Assembly: GCF_041270065.1 (NCBI RefSeq)
Contig: NZ_CP065958.1
Span: forward strand, 5,952,001 to 6,016,000
Direction of reading: 5' to 3'
Length of the DNA stretch: 64,000 nucleotides
From: Streptomyces fradiae
GTDB lineage: Bacteria; Actinomycetota; Actinomycetes; Streptomycetales; Streptomycetaceae
Shown in pieces: positions 36,957-44,566 of this stretch (positions are counted from its first letter, which is position 1; every line of letters starts with the position of its first letter). The position numbers were made by a program, and so were the translations under genes. Below the pieces are notes generated by a model. The model was not told the origin of the DNA, did no database searches, and saw only the letters and a program-made list of their open reading frames with translations.

Positions 36957-37661
36957 ATGAGACTGCTGCTCGTCGAGGACGACGACCACGTCGCCGCCGC
37001 GCTCTCCGCGATCCTCGCCCGCCACGGCTTCACCGTCACCCACGCCCGCAACGGCGAGGAGGCACTGCAGGCCGTGCTGCCCGCCGCGCACGGCGAGCGC
37101 CCCTCGTACGGGGTGATCCTGCTCGACCTCGGCCTGCCCGACCAGGACGGCTACCAGGTCTGCGGGCGCATCCGGAAGCTCACCAGCACCCCGGTGATCA
37201 TGGTCACCGCCCGGGCCGACGTGCGCTCCCGGATCCACGGGCTCAACCTCGGCGCCGACGACTACGTGGTCAAGCCCTACGACACCGGCGAACTCCTGGC
37301 CCGGATCCACGCCGTCAGCCGGCGCAGCTCCGGCGGCGACGAGGGCGGCGGCACCGGCGAGGACAGCACCCTGCGGCTCGGCACCGTCACCATCGAGCTC
37401 CCCACCCGCCGGGTCAGCGTCGACGACGAGGTCGTCCCGCTCACCCGCAAGGAGTTCGACCTGCTCGCCCTCCTCGCCCAGCGGCCCGGTGTGGTCTTCC
37501 GACGCGAGCAGATCATCAGCGAGGTCTGGCAGACCAACTGGGAGGGCACCGGCCGGACCCTGGAGGTCCATGTCGCCTCCCTGCGCTCGAAGTTGCGCAT
37601 GCCCGCCCTGATCGAGACCGTGCGGGGCGTCGGCTACCGCCTCGTCACACCCGCCGCTTGA
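36957..37661 (+). CDS. OmpR/PhoB-family response regulator
   Basis: 234 residues. The receiver has LLLVEDDDHVAAALS, the phospho-Asp in ILLDLGLPDQDG, Thr in VTARAD and Lys in YVVKPYDTGEL. A Gly/Glu linker leads to the winged helix (LTRKEFDLLALLAQRPGVVF, LRSKLRMPALIETVRGVGYR). The ATG at 36957 has GAAGGAGGG 5 nt upstream. It is followed by its kinase 18 nt later and lies divergent from gluABCD, which is its likely target. Confidence 0.94.
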   Translation: MRLLLVEDDDHVAAALSAILARHGFTVTHARNGEEALQAVLPAAHGERPSYGVILLDLGLPDQDGYQVCGRIRKLTSTPVIMVTARADVRSRIHGLNLGADDYVVKPYDTGELLARIHAVSRRSSGGDEGGGTGEDSTLRLGTVTIELPTRRVSVDDEVVPLTRKEFDLLALLAQRPGVVFRREQIISEVWQTNWEGTGRTLEVHVASLRSKLRMPALIETVRGVGYRLVTPAA

Positions 37662-37679
37662 GCCCCGGCCGTCCCACCC

Positions 37680-39116
37680 GTGCGCACCCGACTCCTCCCG
37701 CTCCTCATCGTGCTGATGGCCGGCGTCCTGCTGGCCCTCGGCTTCCCGCTGGCCGCCAGCACCGCCGCCTCCGAGCAGCAGCGGGTGGTCGTCGACCGGC
37801 TCGACGACGAGGCCCGGTTCGCCGCGCTCGCCCAGTTCGTCGACAACGAGAGCCGCTTCGCGCCCGACGAGCGGCGCGCCATGCTGAGCGGCGAACTCGC
37901 CAGCTACCACGAGGTGTACGACATCCGGGCCGGCATCTTCTACCGCGACAACCGGTCGATGGCCGTCGCGCCCGAGGACTGGGTCGTGCCGTACGACGGC
38001 GAGGCCAGGCGCGCCTTCAACGAGGCGCTGCTCGGCCGCCGCAGCCACGACCCCTCCCAGGTCTGGCCCTGGCAGGGCGACGCACGCCTGATCGTCGCCT
38101 CCCCGGTCGTCCGGGACGGGGACGTCGTCGCCGTGGTCGTCACCGACTCGCCCACAGGGGACCTGCGGTCCCGGATCCTGCACGGCTGGCTGCTGATCTT
38201 CGCCGGCGAGGCCGCCGCCATGCTGCTCGCCGTCGGCGCCGCCTTCCGGCTCACCGGCTGGGTGCTCCGGCCGGTCCGGGTCCTCGACGCCGTCACCCAC
38301 GACATCGCCACCGGCCGGATGAACTCCCGGGTCGCCGCCACCGGCGGACCGCCCGAACTGCGCCGCCTGGCCCACTCGTTCAACGAGATGGCCGACCACG
38401 TCGAGGACGTCCTCGACCAGCAGCGGGCCTTCGTCGCCGACGCCTCCCACCAGCTGCGCAACCCGCTCGCCGCGCTGCTCCTGCGGATCGAGCTGCTCGC
38501 CCTGGAGCTGCCCGAGGGCAACGAGGAGATCGCCTCCGTGCGCACCGAGGGCAAGCGGCTCGCCCAGGTCCTCGACGACCTGCTCGACCTCGCGCTCGCC
38601 GAGCACACCGCCGCCGATCTGCGGCTCACCGACATCGGCGCGCTGACCGACGTGCGGATCGCGTCCTGGCGGCCGGTCGCCGACGAGAAGGGCGTCACGC
38701 TGAGCGCCGAGACCTGTGCCGTCACCGCCTGGGCCGACCCGGTGGCGCTGTCCAGCGCGCTCGACGCGGTGATCGACAACGCCCTGAAGTTCACCCCGGC
38801 CGGCGAGGACGTCACGATCGCGGTCCGGCTCGCCCCGGAGCGCGCCGCCGTCGAGATCGAGGTCGCCGACCGCGGCCCCGGACTCACCGACGAGGAGCTG
38901 GAGCGCGTCGGCGACCGCTTCTGGCGCTCCGGCCGGCACCAGAACGTCAAGGGCTCGGGCCTCGGCCTGTCCATCTCGCGCGTGCTGCTCGCGGCGGGCG
39001 GCGGCACGATCGCGTACGCCCGGAACACGCCGCACGGACTGCGGGTCACGGTGGGCGTGCCGCGCGAGGACCCGAGGACGGGCCAGGACCCGAGGACGGG
39101 CCAGGACACCCGCTAG
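37680..39116 (+). CDS. Membrane sensor histidine kinase with extracellular domain
   Basis: 478 residues. There is an N-terminal helix (4-28), an extracellular sensor of about 130 residues (rich in acidic residues and Trp, e.g. DPSQVWPWQGDARLIVASPV), a second helix (about 170-195), a HAMP domain, the phosphoacceptor motif DASHQLRNPLAALLLRIE near 255, and a HATPase with N box DNALKF and G boxes DRGPG and GSGLGLSIS. The tail contains a perfectly repeated DPRTGQ encoded by two 18-bp units. The GTG at 37680 lies 18 nt after the regulator gene. A TAXI solute-binding gene converges 14 bp downstream. Confidence 0.92.
   Translation: MRTRLLPLLIVLMAGVLLALGFPLAASTAASEQQRVVVDRLDDEARFAALAQFVDNESRFAPDERRAMLSGELASYHEVYDIRAGIFYRDNRSMAVAPEDWVVPYDGEARRAFNEALLGRRSHDPSQVWPWQGDARLIVASPVVRDGDVVAVVVTDSPTGDLRSRILHGWLLIFAGEAAAMLLAVGAAFRLTGWVLRPVRVLDAVTHDIATGRMNSRVAATGGPPELRRLAHSFNEMADHVEDVLDQQRAFVADASHQLRNPLAALLLRIELLALELPEGNEEIASVRTEGKRLAQVLDDLLDLALAEHTAADLRLTDIGALTDVRIASWRPVADEKGVTLSAETCAVTAWADPVALSSALDAVIDNALKFTPAGEDVTIAVRLAPERAAVEIEVADRGPGLTDEELERVGDRFWRSGRHQNVKGSGLGLSISRVLLAAGGGTIAYARNTPHGLRVTVGVPREDPRTGQDPRTGQDTR
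39068..39110 (+). repeat. 18-bp tandem repeat at the 3' end of the sensor-kinase gene
   Basis: The unit GGACCCGAGGACGGGCCA occurs at 39068-39085 and 39086-39103, followed by a partial third copy just before the stop. It adds DPRTGQ twice to the C-terminus. Confidence 0.9.
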
Positions 39117-39130
39117 CGGTTCCGGAGGGG

Positions 39131-40129
39131 CTACGGCTTCACGGAGCGGTAGTAGCGGCGGGCGCCCTCGTGCAGCGGCAGCGGCTCCGTGTAGATCGCC
39201 GTCCGCAGGTCCACCAGCTGCGCCGGGTGCACCTGGTTGCCGATGCCGTCGCGGCTGGCGATCACCGTACGGGTGAAGCCCTCGACCAGGTCGGGGTCGG
39301 CGTCCTCGGTGGTGACCAGGATGTTCGCCACCGCCACCGTGTCCACCGGGTTGCCGCTCTGGGCCAGGCTGTAGGCGTCGCCCGGGATGGTCGCCGAGCG
39401 GTAGAAACGGGTGGAGCCGCCCACGTCGTGCAGGCTGTCCACCAGGGCGGCGTCCAGCGGCACCAGGCGGACCGGGAGCCGCTCGGACAGCGCCTGGACG
39501 CCTGCGGTGGGCAGTCCGCCGGACCAGAAGAAGGCGTCCAGCTTCCGCTCCTCCATCAGCTTGGGCATGGTGTCGATGCCGGCCGAGACCGGGACGACGT
39601 CGACGTCCGGGGTCACCCCGGCCGCCGCGAGCACCCGGTCGGCGATCAGCCGCACGCCCGAGCCCGGCTGCCCGACGCCGACCCGGAGGCCGCGCAGATC
39701 GGACACGGTCTCCACCGGCGAGCCCTTGGGGACGATCACCTGGACGTAGTCGTCGTAGAGCCGGGCGCAGCCGCGCAGCTTCTCGAAGCCGGGCTTGCGG
39801 TCCCGCAGGTACTGGCCCACGGCGTCCGCCGTCGCCACCGTGAAATCGGCGTCGCCGGAGGCGAGCCGGGCGAGGTTCTGCTGGGAGCCCTCGCTGTCCT
39901 TCAGCGTTATCGAGACATCCGGCAGATCGCGGCCGAGGGCCTGCCGCAGCAGCTCCCCGTAGCGCTGGTACACGCCCGTGGGCACCCCGGTGCTGAAGGT
40001 CACATGCCCGCTCGGCGTCTTCGCGCCGAACGGAACCAGCCACCAGACGAGCAGCCCGGCGAGGACCAGCAACGCCGCCGAGACCTGGAGCAGGCGACGG
40101 CGGGCGGTACGGGACGGTGCGGCGGGCAT
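39131..40129 (-). CDS. TAXI-family solute-binding protein, no TRAP permease nearby
   Basis: 332 residues. A single N-terminal hydrophobic helix (about 12-32) with no lipobox suggests a membrane-tethered exported protein. The TAXI-type binding fold is shown by VTFSTGVPTGVYQRYGELLR, DADFTVATADAVGQYL, GLRVGVGQPGSGVRLIADRV and DAFFWSGGLPTAGVQAL. TAXI proteins normally serve TRAP transporters, and some bind glutamate or related acids. No TRAP membrane genes are in the window. Its position tail-to-tail with a two-component system beside gluABCD suggests a sensing rather than transport role. The start ATG is at 40129. Confidence 0.88.
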   Translation of the reverse strand: MPAAPSRTARRRLLQVSAALLVLAGLLVWWLVPFGAKTPSGHVTFSTGVPTGVYQRYGELLRQALGRDLPDVSITLKDSEGSQQNLARLASGDADFTVATADAVGQYLRDRKPGFEKLRGCARLYDDYVQVIVPKGSPVETVSDLRGLRVGVGQPGSGVRLIADRVLAAAGVTPDVDVVPVSAGIDTMPKLMEERKLDAFFWSGGLPTAGVQALSERLPVRLVPLDAALVDSLHDVGGSTRFYRSATIPGDAYSLAQSGNPVDTVAVANILVTTEDADPDLVEGFTRTVIASRDGIGNQVHPAQLVDLRTAIYTEPLPLHEGARRYYRSVKP

Positions 40130-40435
40130 GCCGCGATCCTGCCAGCTCGCTCCCCGTCCTGGCCAGGACGGACGTCACGTTCCCGGCCGGGAAGGGGATG
40201 CCGGGGGGTGCCGGGAGTGCCCGCGGGCAGGGCTACTCCCTAGTAGGCGAAGCCGGACCTTGCTCCAGCGCACGGGGCCGATGGCGGAGGCGGAGAAGCA
40301 GCGGTGCGCCGCCGAGCGGCCCATGACCACCACCCCGGTCGGCGCCGCCTCCGCCGCCCACTCCTCCGACAAGGGCCTGCTGAAGACCGCCCCCGCCTGC
40401 CGCCGATTCGGTACGGGCGCTCCGCACCGCCCCGC
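40130..40435. other. Gene-free region between TAXI and LysR genes
   Basis: 306 bp. A plus-strand frame from an ATG at 40323 (MTTTPVGAASAAHSSDKGLL...) begins like a membrane-transporter N-terminus but runs into the LysR gene without homologous continuation or a clear ribosome site. It may be a remnant of a gene once divergent from a neighbour. A direct TAGTAG-type stretch occurs near 40240. No terminator or promoter stands out. Confidence 0.35.
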
Positions 40436-41338
40436 TCAACTGGCCGACCCGGCGGGCGGGTTCAGGTCCGCCGCCTGCTCGCGCAGCCAGCCGAGCAGCG
40501 CGGCGAGCCGGGGATCGCGCTCCGGCGGGCGCGGGGTGAGCAGCCCGTAGCCCGTCCCGTCCGCGACGAACCCGTACGGGGCCGCCAACTGGCCCCGTAC
40601 GAGGTCGTCGCGGACGAGTGCGTACGGGCCGACGGCGACGCCGACGCCCGCCACGGCGGCCTGGAGCGCGAGGTAGAAGTGCTCGAAGGTCTGCTCGCCG
40701 TGGACTGCGGGTGTCTCGCCGGTCAGGCGGTGCCAGTCGGCCCAGGCGGCCGGCCGGGTGCCGGTGTGCAGCAGGGTGACGGGCTCGCCCGCCCGGAGCC
40801 GTTCCACCAGGTCCGGGCGGCACACCGGGCCGATCCACTCCTCGAACAGCGGCACCCTGCTCACCCCCTCCGGGACCGGGAAGTCGTCTCGGCGCACGGC
40901 CGCGTCGACCGGCTCCCGGGCGAAGTCCACCGGCCCGCCGCCCGCCGACAGATGGACGGTCAGACCGGGATGGCGCGCCGTGAGGTCCGGCAGGCGCGGG
41001 ATGAGCCAGCGCATGAGCAGGGTCGGTTCGCAGGACAGGGCGAGCGGCCCGCCGCCGCGCTCCCGGCCGCCCGAGATCTCCCGGGCGGCCTCCTCCACCA
41101 GATCGAGCGCGTCCCGTACGGCCGCGGCGAGCCGGCGGGCCTGCGGGGTGGGCCGCAGTGCGCGCGGGCCGCGCTCGAACAGCTCGGTCCCGAGCGCCCG
41201 CTCCAGGTTCCGCACCTGCCGGCTGACCGCGCCGTGCGTGACATGGAGCTCCCGCGCGGCCCGGGTCATGCTCGCGTGGCGGACGGTGGCCTCGAAGGGC
41301 AGCAGGGTGGTCAGCGGGGGCAGATCCGGCCGGGTCAT
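40436..41338 (-). CDS. LysR-family transcriptional regulator
   Basis: 300 residues. The N-terminal winged helix-turn-helix (HASMTRAARELHVTHGAVSR and QVRNLERALGTELFERG) is of the GcvA/AmpR type, and the effector domain (about 95-295) starts at GPLALSCEPTLLMRWLIPRL. It is divergent from the acid-sugar kinase gene with 260 bp between, the normal layout for a LysR regulator of that operon. The effector would then be a tetronate-type sugar acid or its phosphate (inference). The ATG start is at 41338. Confidence 0.9.
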   Translation of the reverse strand: MTRPDLPPLTTLLPFEATVRHASMTRAARELHVTHGAVSRQVRNLERALGTELFERGPRALRPTPQARRLAAAVRDALDLVEEAAREISGGRERGGGPLALSCEPTLLMRWLIPRLPDLTARHPGLTVHLSAGGGPVDFAREPVDAAVRRDDFPVPEGVSRVPLFEEWIGPVCRPDLVERLRAGEPVTLLHTGTRPAAWADWHRLTGETPAVHGEQTFEHFYLALQAAVAGVGVAVGPYALVRDDLVRGQLAAPYGFVADGTGYGLLTPRPPERDPRLAALLGWLREQAADLNPPAGSAS

Positions 41339-41598
41339 GCGTGAAATCTAGTCACAGGGTGTGTGAGAAGGAATCGCTTGTCCTGCGACCTCGTGCGGCG
41401 TGATGGTTGATCCCGTCACAGTCGCCGTCCTACGGCGGGTGTCGGCGGTGGGCGCCCGCTGCCTGCAACCTGCCCGTCTGCCGCCTGCCGACTGCAATCC
41501 GCCCGCCTGCCCGCCTGCCCTGCCGCCTGCCGCCTGTCGTCGTACGGCGCTGCTGACCGCCGTCCGCTCCCGCACCCACCCGAGGGGCCCACCCAGCG
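41339..41598. promoter_or_regulatory. Divergent control region of LysR gene and acid-sugar operon
   Basis: Contains GTGATGGTTGATCCCGTCAC at 41399-41418, whose ends are inverted (GTGA/TCAC), plus a GTCACA-TGTGTGAG element at about 41351-41367. Either could be the regulator site. 41457-41540 is a pyrimidine-biased stretch of CCTGC/CTGCCGC repeats without coding signs. Confidence 0.4.
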
Positions 41599-42801
41599 AT
41601 GCCGCCTTCCACCGTCGTCGTCCTCGCCGACGACCTCACCAGCGCCGCCGACGGCGCCGCCCCCTTCCGCCGGGCCGGCCACCGCGCCCTGGTCCTCTTC
41701 CAACCGCCCGCCCGCCTCGGAGACGGCGTCACGGCCGTCGACCTCGGCACCCGGCTCGCCGCCCGCCCCGACGAGGCCGCGGCCCGGATGCGGCGCGCGG
41801 CCGGGGCGTACGCCGGCGCGGACCTGCTGATCAAGACGGTCGACTCGACCCTGCGCGGCCACGTCGCCGCCGAACTGCGCGGCGCGCTCGCCGGTTCGGG
41901 CCGCCGCGCCGCGATCCTCGCCCCCGCCTTCCCCACCGAGGGGCGCACGACGGTGGCGGGCGTGCAGTACGTGGACGGCGTACGGGTCGACGAGAGCGCC
42001 TTCGCCCGCGACCCCGCGCACCCGGTCCGCACGGCCGACCTCGCCCGGCTCCTCCCGGAGGCCGTACTCCTCGAACCCGGCGCGCTCGCCGAACTGCCCC
42101 GACTGGTCGCGAAGGGCGGCGTGTTCGTCTGCTCGGCTCGCACCGACGCCGACCTCGACGCGGTCGTGGCCGCCGTGCCGCGCCCCGAGGAGGTGCTGTG
42201 GGTCGGCTCCCCGGGCCTCGCCGACGCCCTGGCCCGCCACCACCCCCGTACCCCCGCCGCACCCCGCCCCGAACTCCCGCCCGTCCACCGCCCCCTGGCC
42301 GTCGTCGGCAGCGCCAACCCCGCCAGCCGCCGCCAACTCGCCGCCCTGCGCGCCGTGGCCGGCGCCGCCGTCCACACCCCCGAGGAACGCGGCCCCGAGC
42401 CGGGTGTACTGCTGCACGCGCTCGTCGAGGAGGCGCGGCGCACGGTCGCCGAGGCCCGGGCCGACGGCCTCGTCCTCACCGGCGGCGAGACCGCCGCGGC
42501 CGTCCTCGGCGCGCTCGGCGCCACCGGCATCGAGCTGTACGACGAACCGGAACCGGGCATCGCCCGCGGCACGCTGTACGGCGTGCGGCCGCCGGGGGGT
42601 GCGGACGGCTGGGTGGACTGGGCGGACCCGGGAGAACGTCGAGCCGGCGGCTGGTCGGCGGGTGAGCCGGACGGTGGGGCCCCTGGACCTTCCCCACACC
42701 CCGGCCCCTCCGGCCTCCCCGTCCTCGTCAAGGCCGGCGGCTTCGGCGACGACGGCACCCTGGTGCGCCTCACCGCGCTCCTCGCGGGAGGGACCCGATG
42801 A
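41599..42801 (+). CDS. Four-carbon acid sugar kinase (DUF1537 family)
   Basis: A 400-residue kinase of the OtnK/DtnK/LtnK group, which phosphorylates threonate, erythronate or related acids at C4. The N-terminal substrate domain begins STVVVLADDLTSAADGAAPF and has LIKTVDSTLRGHVAAEL and APAFPTEGRTTVAGVQYVDG. The C-terminal nucleotide-binding domain starts with AVVGSANPASRRQLAAL and has DGLVLTGGETAAAVLGALG and VLVKAGGFGDDGTLVRL. An insertion of about 40 Gly/Pro/Ala-rich residues (350-385) precedes the last motif. The stop overlaps the next start by ATGA. Confidence 0.9.
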   Translation: MPPSTVVVLADDLTSAADGAAPFRRAGHRALVLFQPPARLGDGVTAVDLGTRLAARPDEAAARMRRAAGAYAGADLLIKTVDSTLRGHVAAELRGALAGSGRRAAILAPAFPTEGRTTVAGVQYVDGVRVDESAFARDPAHPVRTADLARLLPEAVLLEPGALAELPRLVAKGGVFVCSARTDADLDAVVAAVPRPEEVLWVGSPGLADALARHHPRTPAAPRPELPPVHRPLAVVGSANPASRRQLAALRAVAGAAVHTPEERGPEPGVLLHALVEEARRTVAEARADGLVLTGGETAAAVLGALGATGIELYDEPEPGIARGTLYGVRPPGGADGWVDWADPGERRAGGWSAGEPDGGAPGPSPHPGPSGLPVLVKAGGFGDDGTLVRLTALLAGGTR

Positions 42802-43808
42802 CCGGACCCGGCACCGGCACCCGCCCCATCGCCGTCACCATGGGCGACCCGCACGGCATCGGCCCCGAGATCACCGTGAGGGCCTGCGCCGACCCCCGGC
42901 TGCCCGCCCCCGTCCTGGTCATCGGCGACCCCGGCGTCCTCACGCGCGCGTGCCGCGTCACCGGGGTGGACCTCCGGGTCCGTCCCGTACGGGACGCGGC
43001 CGGGGCCGGGGCCGGCCGTACGCCCGGCGTCCTGGACGTGCTGCCCACCGGGCCGGAGCTGCCCGAGGAGCTCGCGCTCGGGACGGTCGCGGCGACCGCG
43101 GGCGCGGCCTCCTACGCGTACGTACAGAAGGGCATCGCCCTCGCTCTCGACGGCCAGGTGCGTGCCCTGACCACCGCGCCGATCAACAAGGAGGCCCTGC
43201 GCCTCGCGGGCATCCCGCACCCGGGTCACACCGAGATCCTGGCCGAGCTCACCGGCACCCGGCGCTACGCGATGATGATGGCCAACGACGAGCTGCGGGT
43301 CGTCCTGGTCACCGTCCACCAGGCCCTGCGTGAGGCGATCGACGCGCTCACCGTCGAGCGGGAGCTGGACATCATCCGGCTCGCCCATCAGGCACTCGCC
43401 CACCGGATCCCCGGCGGCCGGCCCCGGATCGCCGTCGCCGGACTCAACCCGCACGCGGGCGAGAACGGTCTCTTCGGCCGCGAGGACCTCGACGTCATCG
43501 CCCCGGCCGTGCGCGCCGCCCGTGCGGAGGGCATCGACGCGAGCGGTCCGTGGCCCGCCGACACCGTCTTCCTGCGCGCCCGGAAGGGGGAGTTCGACGC
43601 GGTCGTCGCCCAGTACCACGACCAGGGGCTGATCCCGGTGAAGTACCTGGGCTTGGAGCACGGCGTCAACATCACCCTCGGCCTGCCGTTCGTGCGCACC
43701 AGCGTCGACCACGGCACCGCCTTCGACCTCGCGGGCACCGGCACCGCCGACCACACCAGCCTGCTCACCGCCCTGCGCCACGCCGCCGGACTCACTCCCG
43801 AGAAATAG
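42798..43808 (+). CDS. pdxA2: PdxA2-like 4-phospho-acid-sugar dehydrogenase
   Basis: 336 residues of the PdxA family. AVTMGDPHGIGPEI at the start, TTAPINKEALRLAGIPHPGH, LNPHAGENGLFG, AQYHDQGLIPVKYLG and RTSVDHGTAFDLAG carry the substrate contacts and metal-binding His/Asp residues. PdxA proper makes vitamin B6, but when encoded next to a DUF1537 kinase the PdxA2 form oxidises 4-phospho-threonate or -erythronate at C3, and the product decarboxylates to dihydroxyacetone phosphate. Streptomycetes make B6 by PdxST (family knowledge), which supports the catabolic reading. Start and stop spacing show it is in one operon with its neighbours. Confidence 0.88.
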   Translation: MTGPGTGTRPIAVTMGDPHGIGPEITVRACADPRLPAPVLVIGDPGVLTRACRVTGVDLRVRPVRDAAGAGAGRTPGVLDVLPTGPELPEELALGTVAATAGAASYAYVQKGIALALDGQVRALTTAPINKEALRLAGIPHPGHTEILAELTGTRRYAMMMANDELRVVLVTVHQALREAIDALTVERELDIIRLAHQALAHRIPGGRPRIAVAGLNPHAGENGLFGREDLDVIAPAVRAARAEGIDASGPWPADTVFLRARKGEFDAVVAQYHDQGLIPVKYLGLEHGVNITLGLPFVRTSVDHGTAFDLAGTGTADHTSLLTALRHAAGLTPEK

Positions 43809-43819
43809 GCCCCCTGCCC

Positions 43820-44566
43820 ATGGACTTCGTCTTCATGCTCACCCGGGACGACCGGACCGTCACCGACTGCCTGCACGTCCTCGACTCCGTCCGTGACCTC
43901 GGCGTCACCCACATCGGCTTCAAGGACGTCGGCGTGGACCCCGCGACCCTGCACCGCCTCCACGAGCAGATCCGGGAGCTCGGCGCCGCCAGCTATCTGG
44001 AGGTCGTGTCGACCACCCGCGAGCAGGCCCTCGACTCGGTCCGGGCCGCCGTCGACCTCGGCGTGGACTGGCTGATGGGCGGCACCTGGGTCGAGGAGAC
44101 CCTCGACCTGCTCGCCGGCACCCCGGTCCGTTACCTCCCGTTCGTCGGCGAACCGATCGGCCACCCCACCCGCCTGGCCGGCGATCCGGCCCGGATCGCC
44201 GCCGACTGCCGCCGCGCCGAGGCGGCGGGCTGCGCGGGCGTCGACCTGCTCGCCCACCGCGCCACCGAGGCCGACCCGCTCGACCTGGTACGGGCCGCCC
44301 GCGCGGCGACCACCGGCCGGCTCGTCGTCGCGGGCTCGGTGACCACCGACGCGCAGATCCACGCCCTCGCCGAGGCCGGCGCCGACGCCTTCACGGTCGG
44401 TTCGGCGGCCTTCGCGGGCACCGTCCGGCCCGCCGCCGGCGGCCTCGCCGCGCAGCTCACGGCGGTGCTCGCGGCCGCGGGCCGGCCGGGCCGGCACGGG
44501 GCCCGCCCGGGGCCGTGGGGCGAGCGGGCGGGGCAGCTCCGCGCCCCCCTTACCCTTGAGGGATGA
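43820..44566 (+). CDS. TIM-barrel protein of the acid-sugar operon, reaction unknown
   Basis: 248 residues with the pattern of a (beta/alpha)8 barrel: [89 protein letters not shown] and a C-terminal phosphate-binding turn, [20 protein letters not shown] then AFTVGSAAF, as in HisA, ThiE and NanE. It starts 11 nt after pdxA2, so it probably acts on a phosphorylated intermediate of the same pathway, as isomerase, epimerase or aldolase. The last 30 residues are low-complexity. The stop overlaps miaB by 4 nt, but miaB has its own promoter. Confidence 0.7.
   Translation: MDFVFMLTRDDRTVTDCLHVLDSVRDLGVTHIGFKDVGVDPATLHRLHEQIRELGAASYLEVVSTTREQALDSVRAAVDLGVDWLMGGTWVEETLDLLAGTPVRYLPFVGEPIGHPTRLAGDPARIAADCRRAEAAGCAGVDLLAHRATEADPLDLVRAARAATTGRLVVAGSVTTDAQIHALAEAGADAFTVGSAAFAGTVRPAAGGLAAQLTAVLAAAGRPGRHGARPGPWGERAGQLRAPLTLEG
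44551..44562 (+). promoter_or_regulatory. Leaderless -10 box of miaB
   Basis: TACCCT at 44551-44556, 6 nt, then ATG at 44563. It lies inside the 3' end of the TIM-barrel gene, so miaB can be expressed apart from the acid-sugar operon. Confidence 0.55.

Noticed and set aside
36857..40243. Very long overlapping frames on both strands opposite the two-component system and TAXI gene
   Set aside because: Arg/Pro-rich or Gly/Asp-rich translations without family motifs, and the recognised genes explain the region.
42798..43808. Assignment of the gene to vitamin B6 synthesis (PdxA)
   Set aside because: It is coupled to a DUF1537 kinase and no other DXP-dependent B6 gene is near. Catabolic PdxA2 is the better reading.
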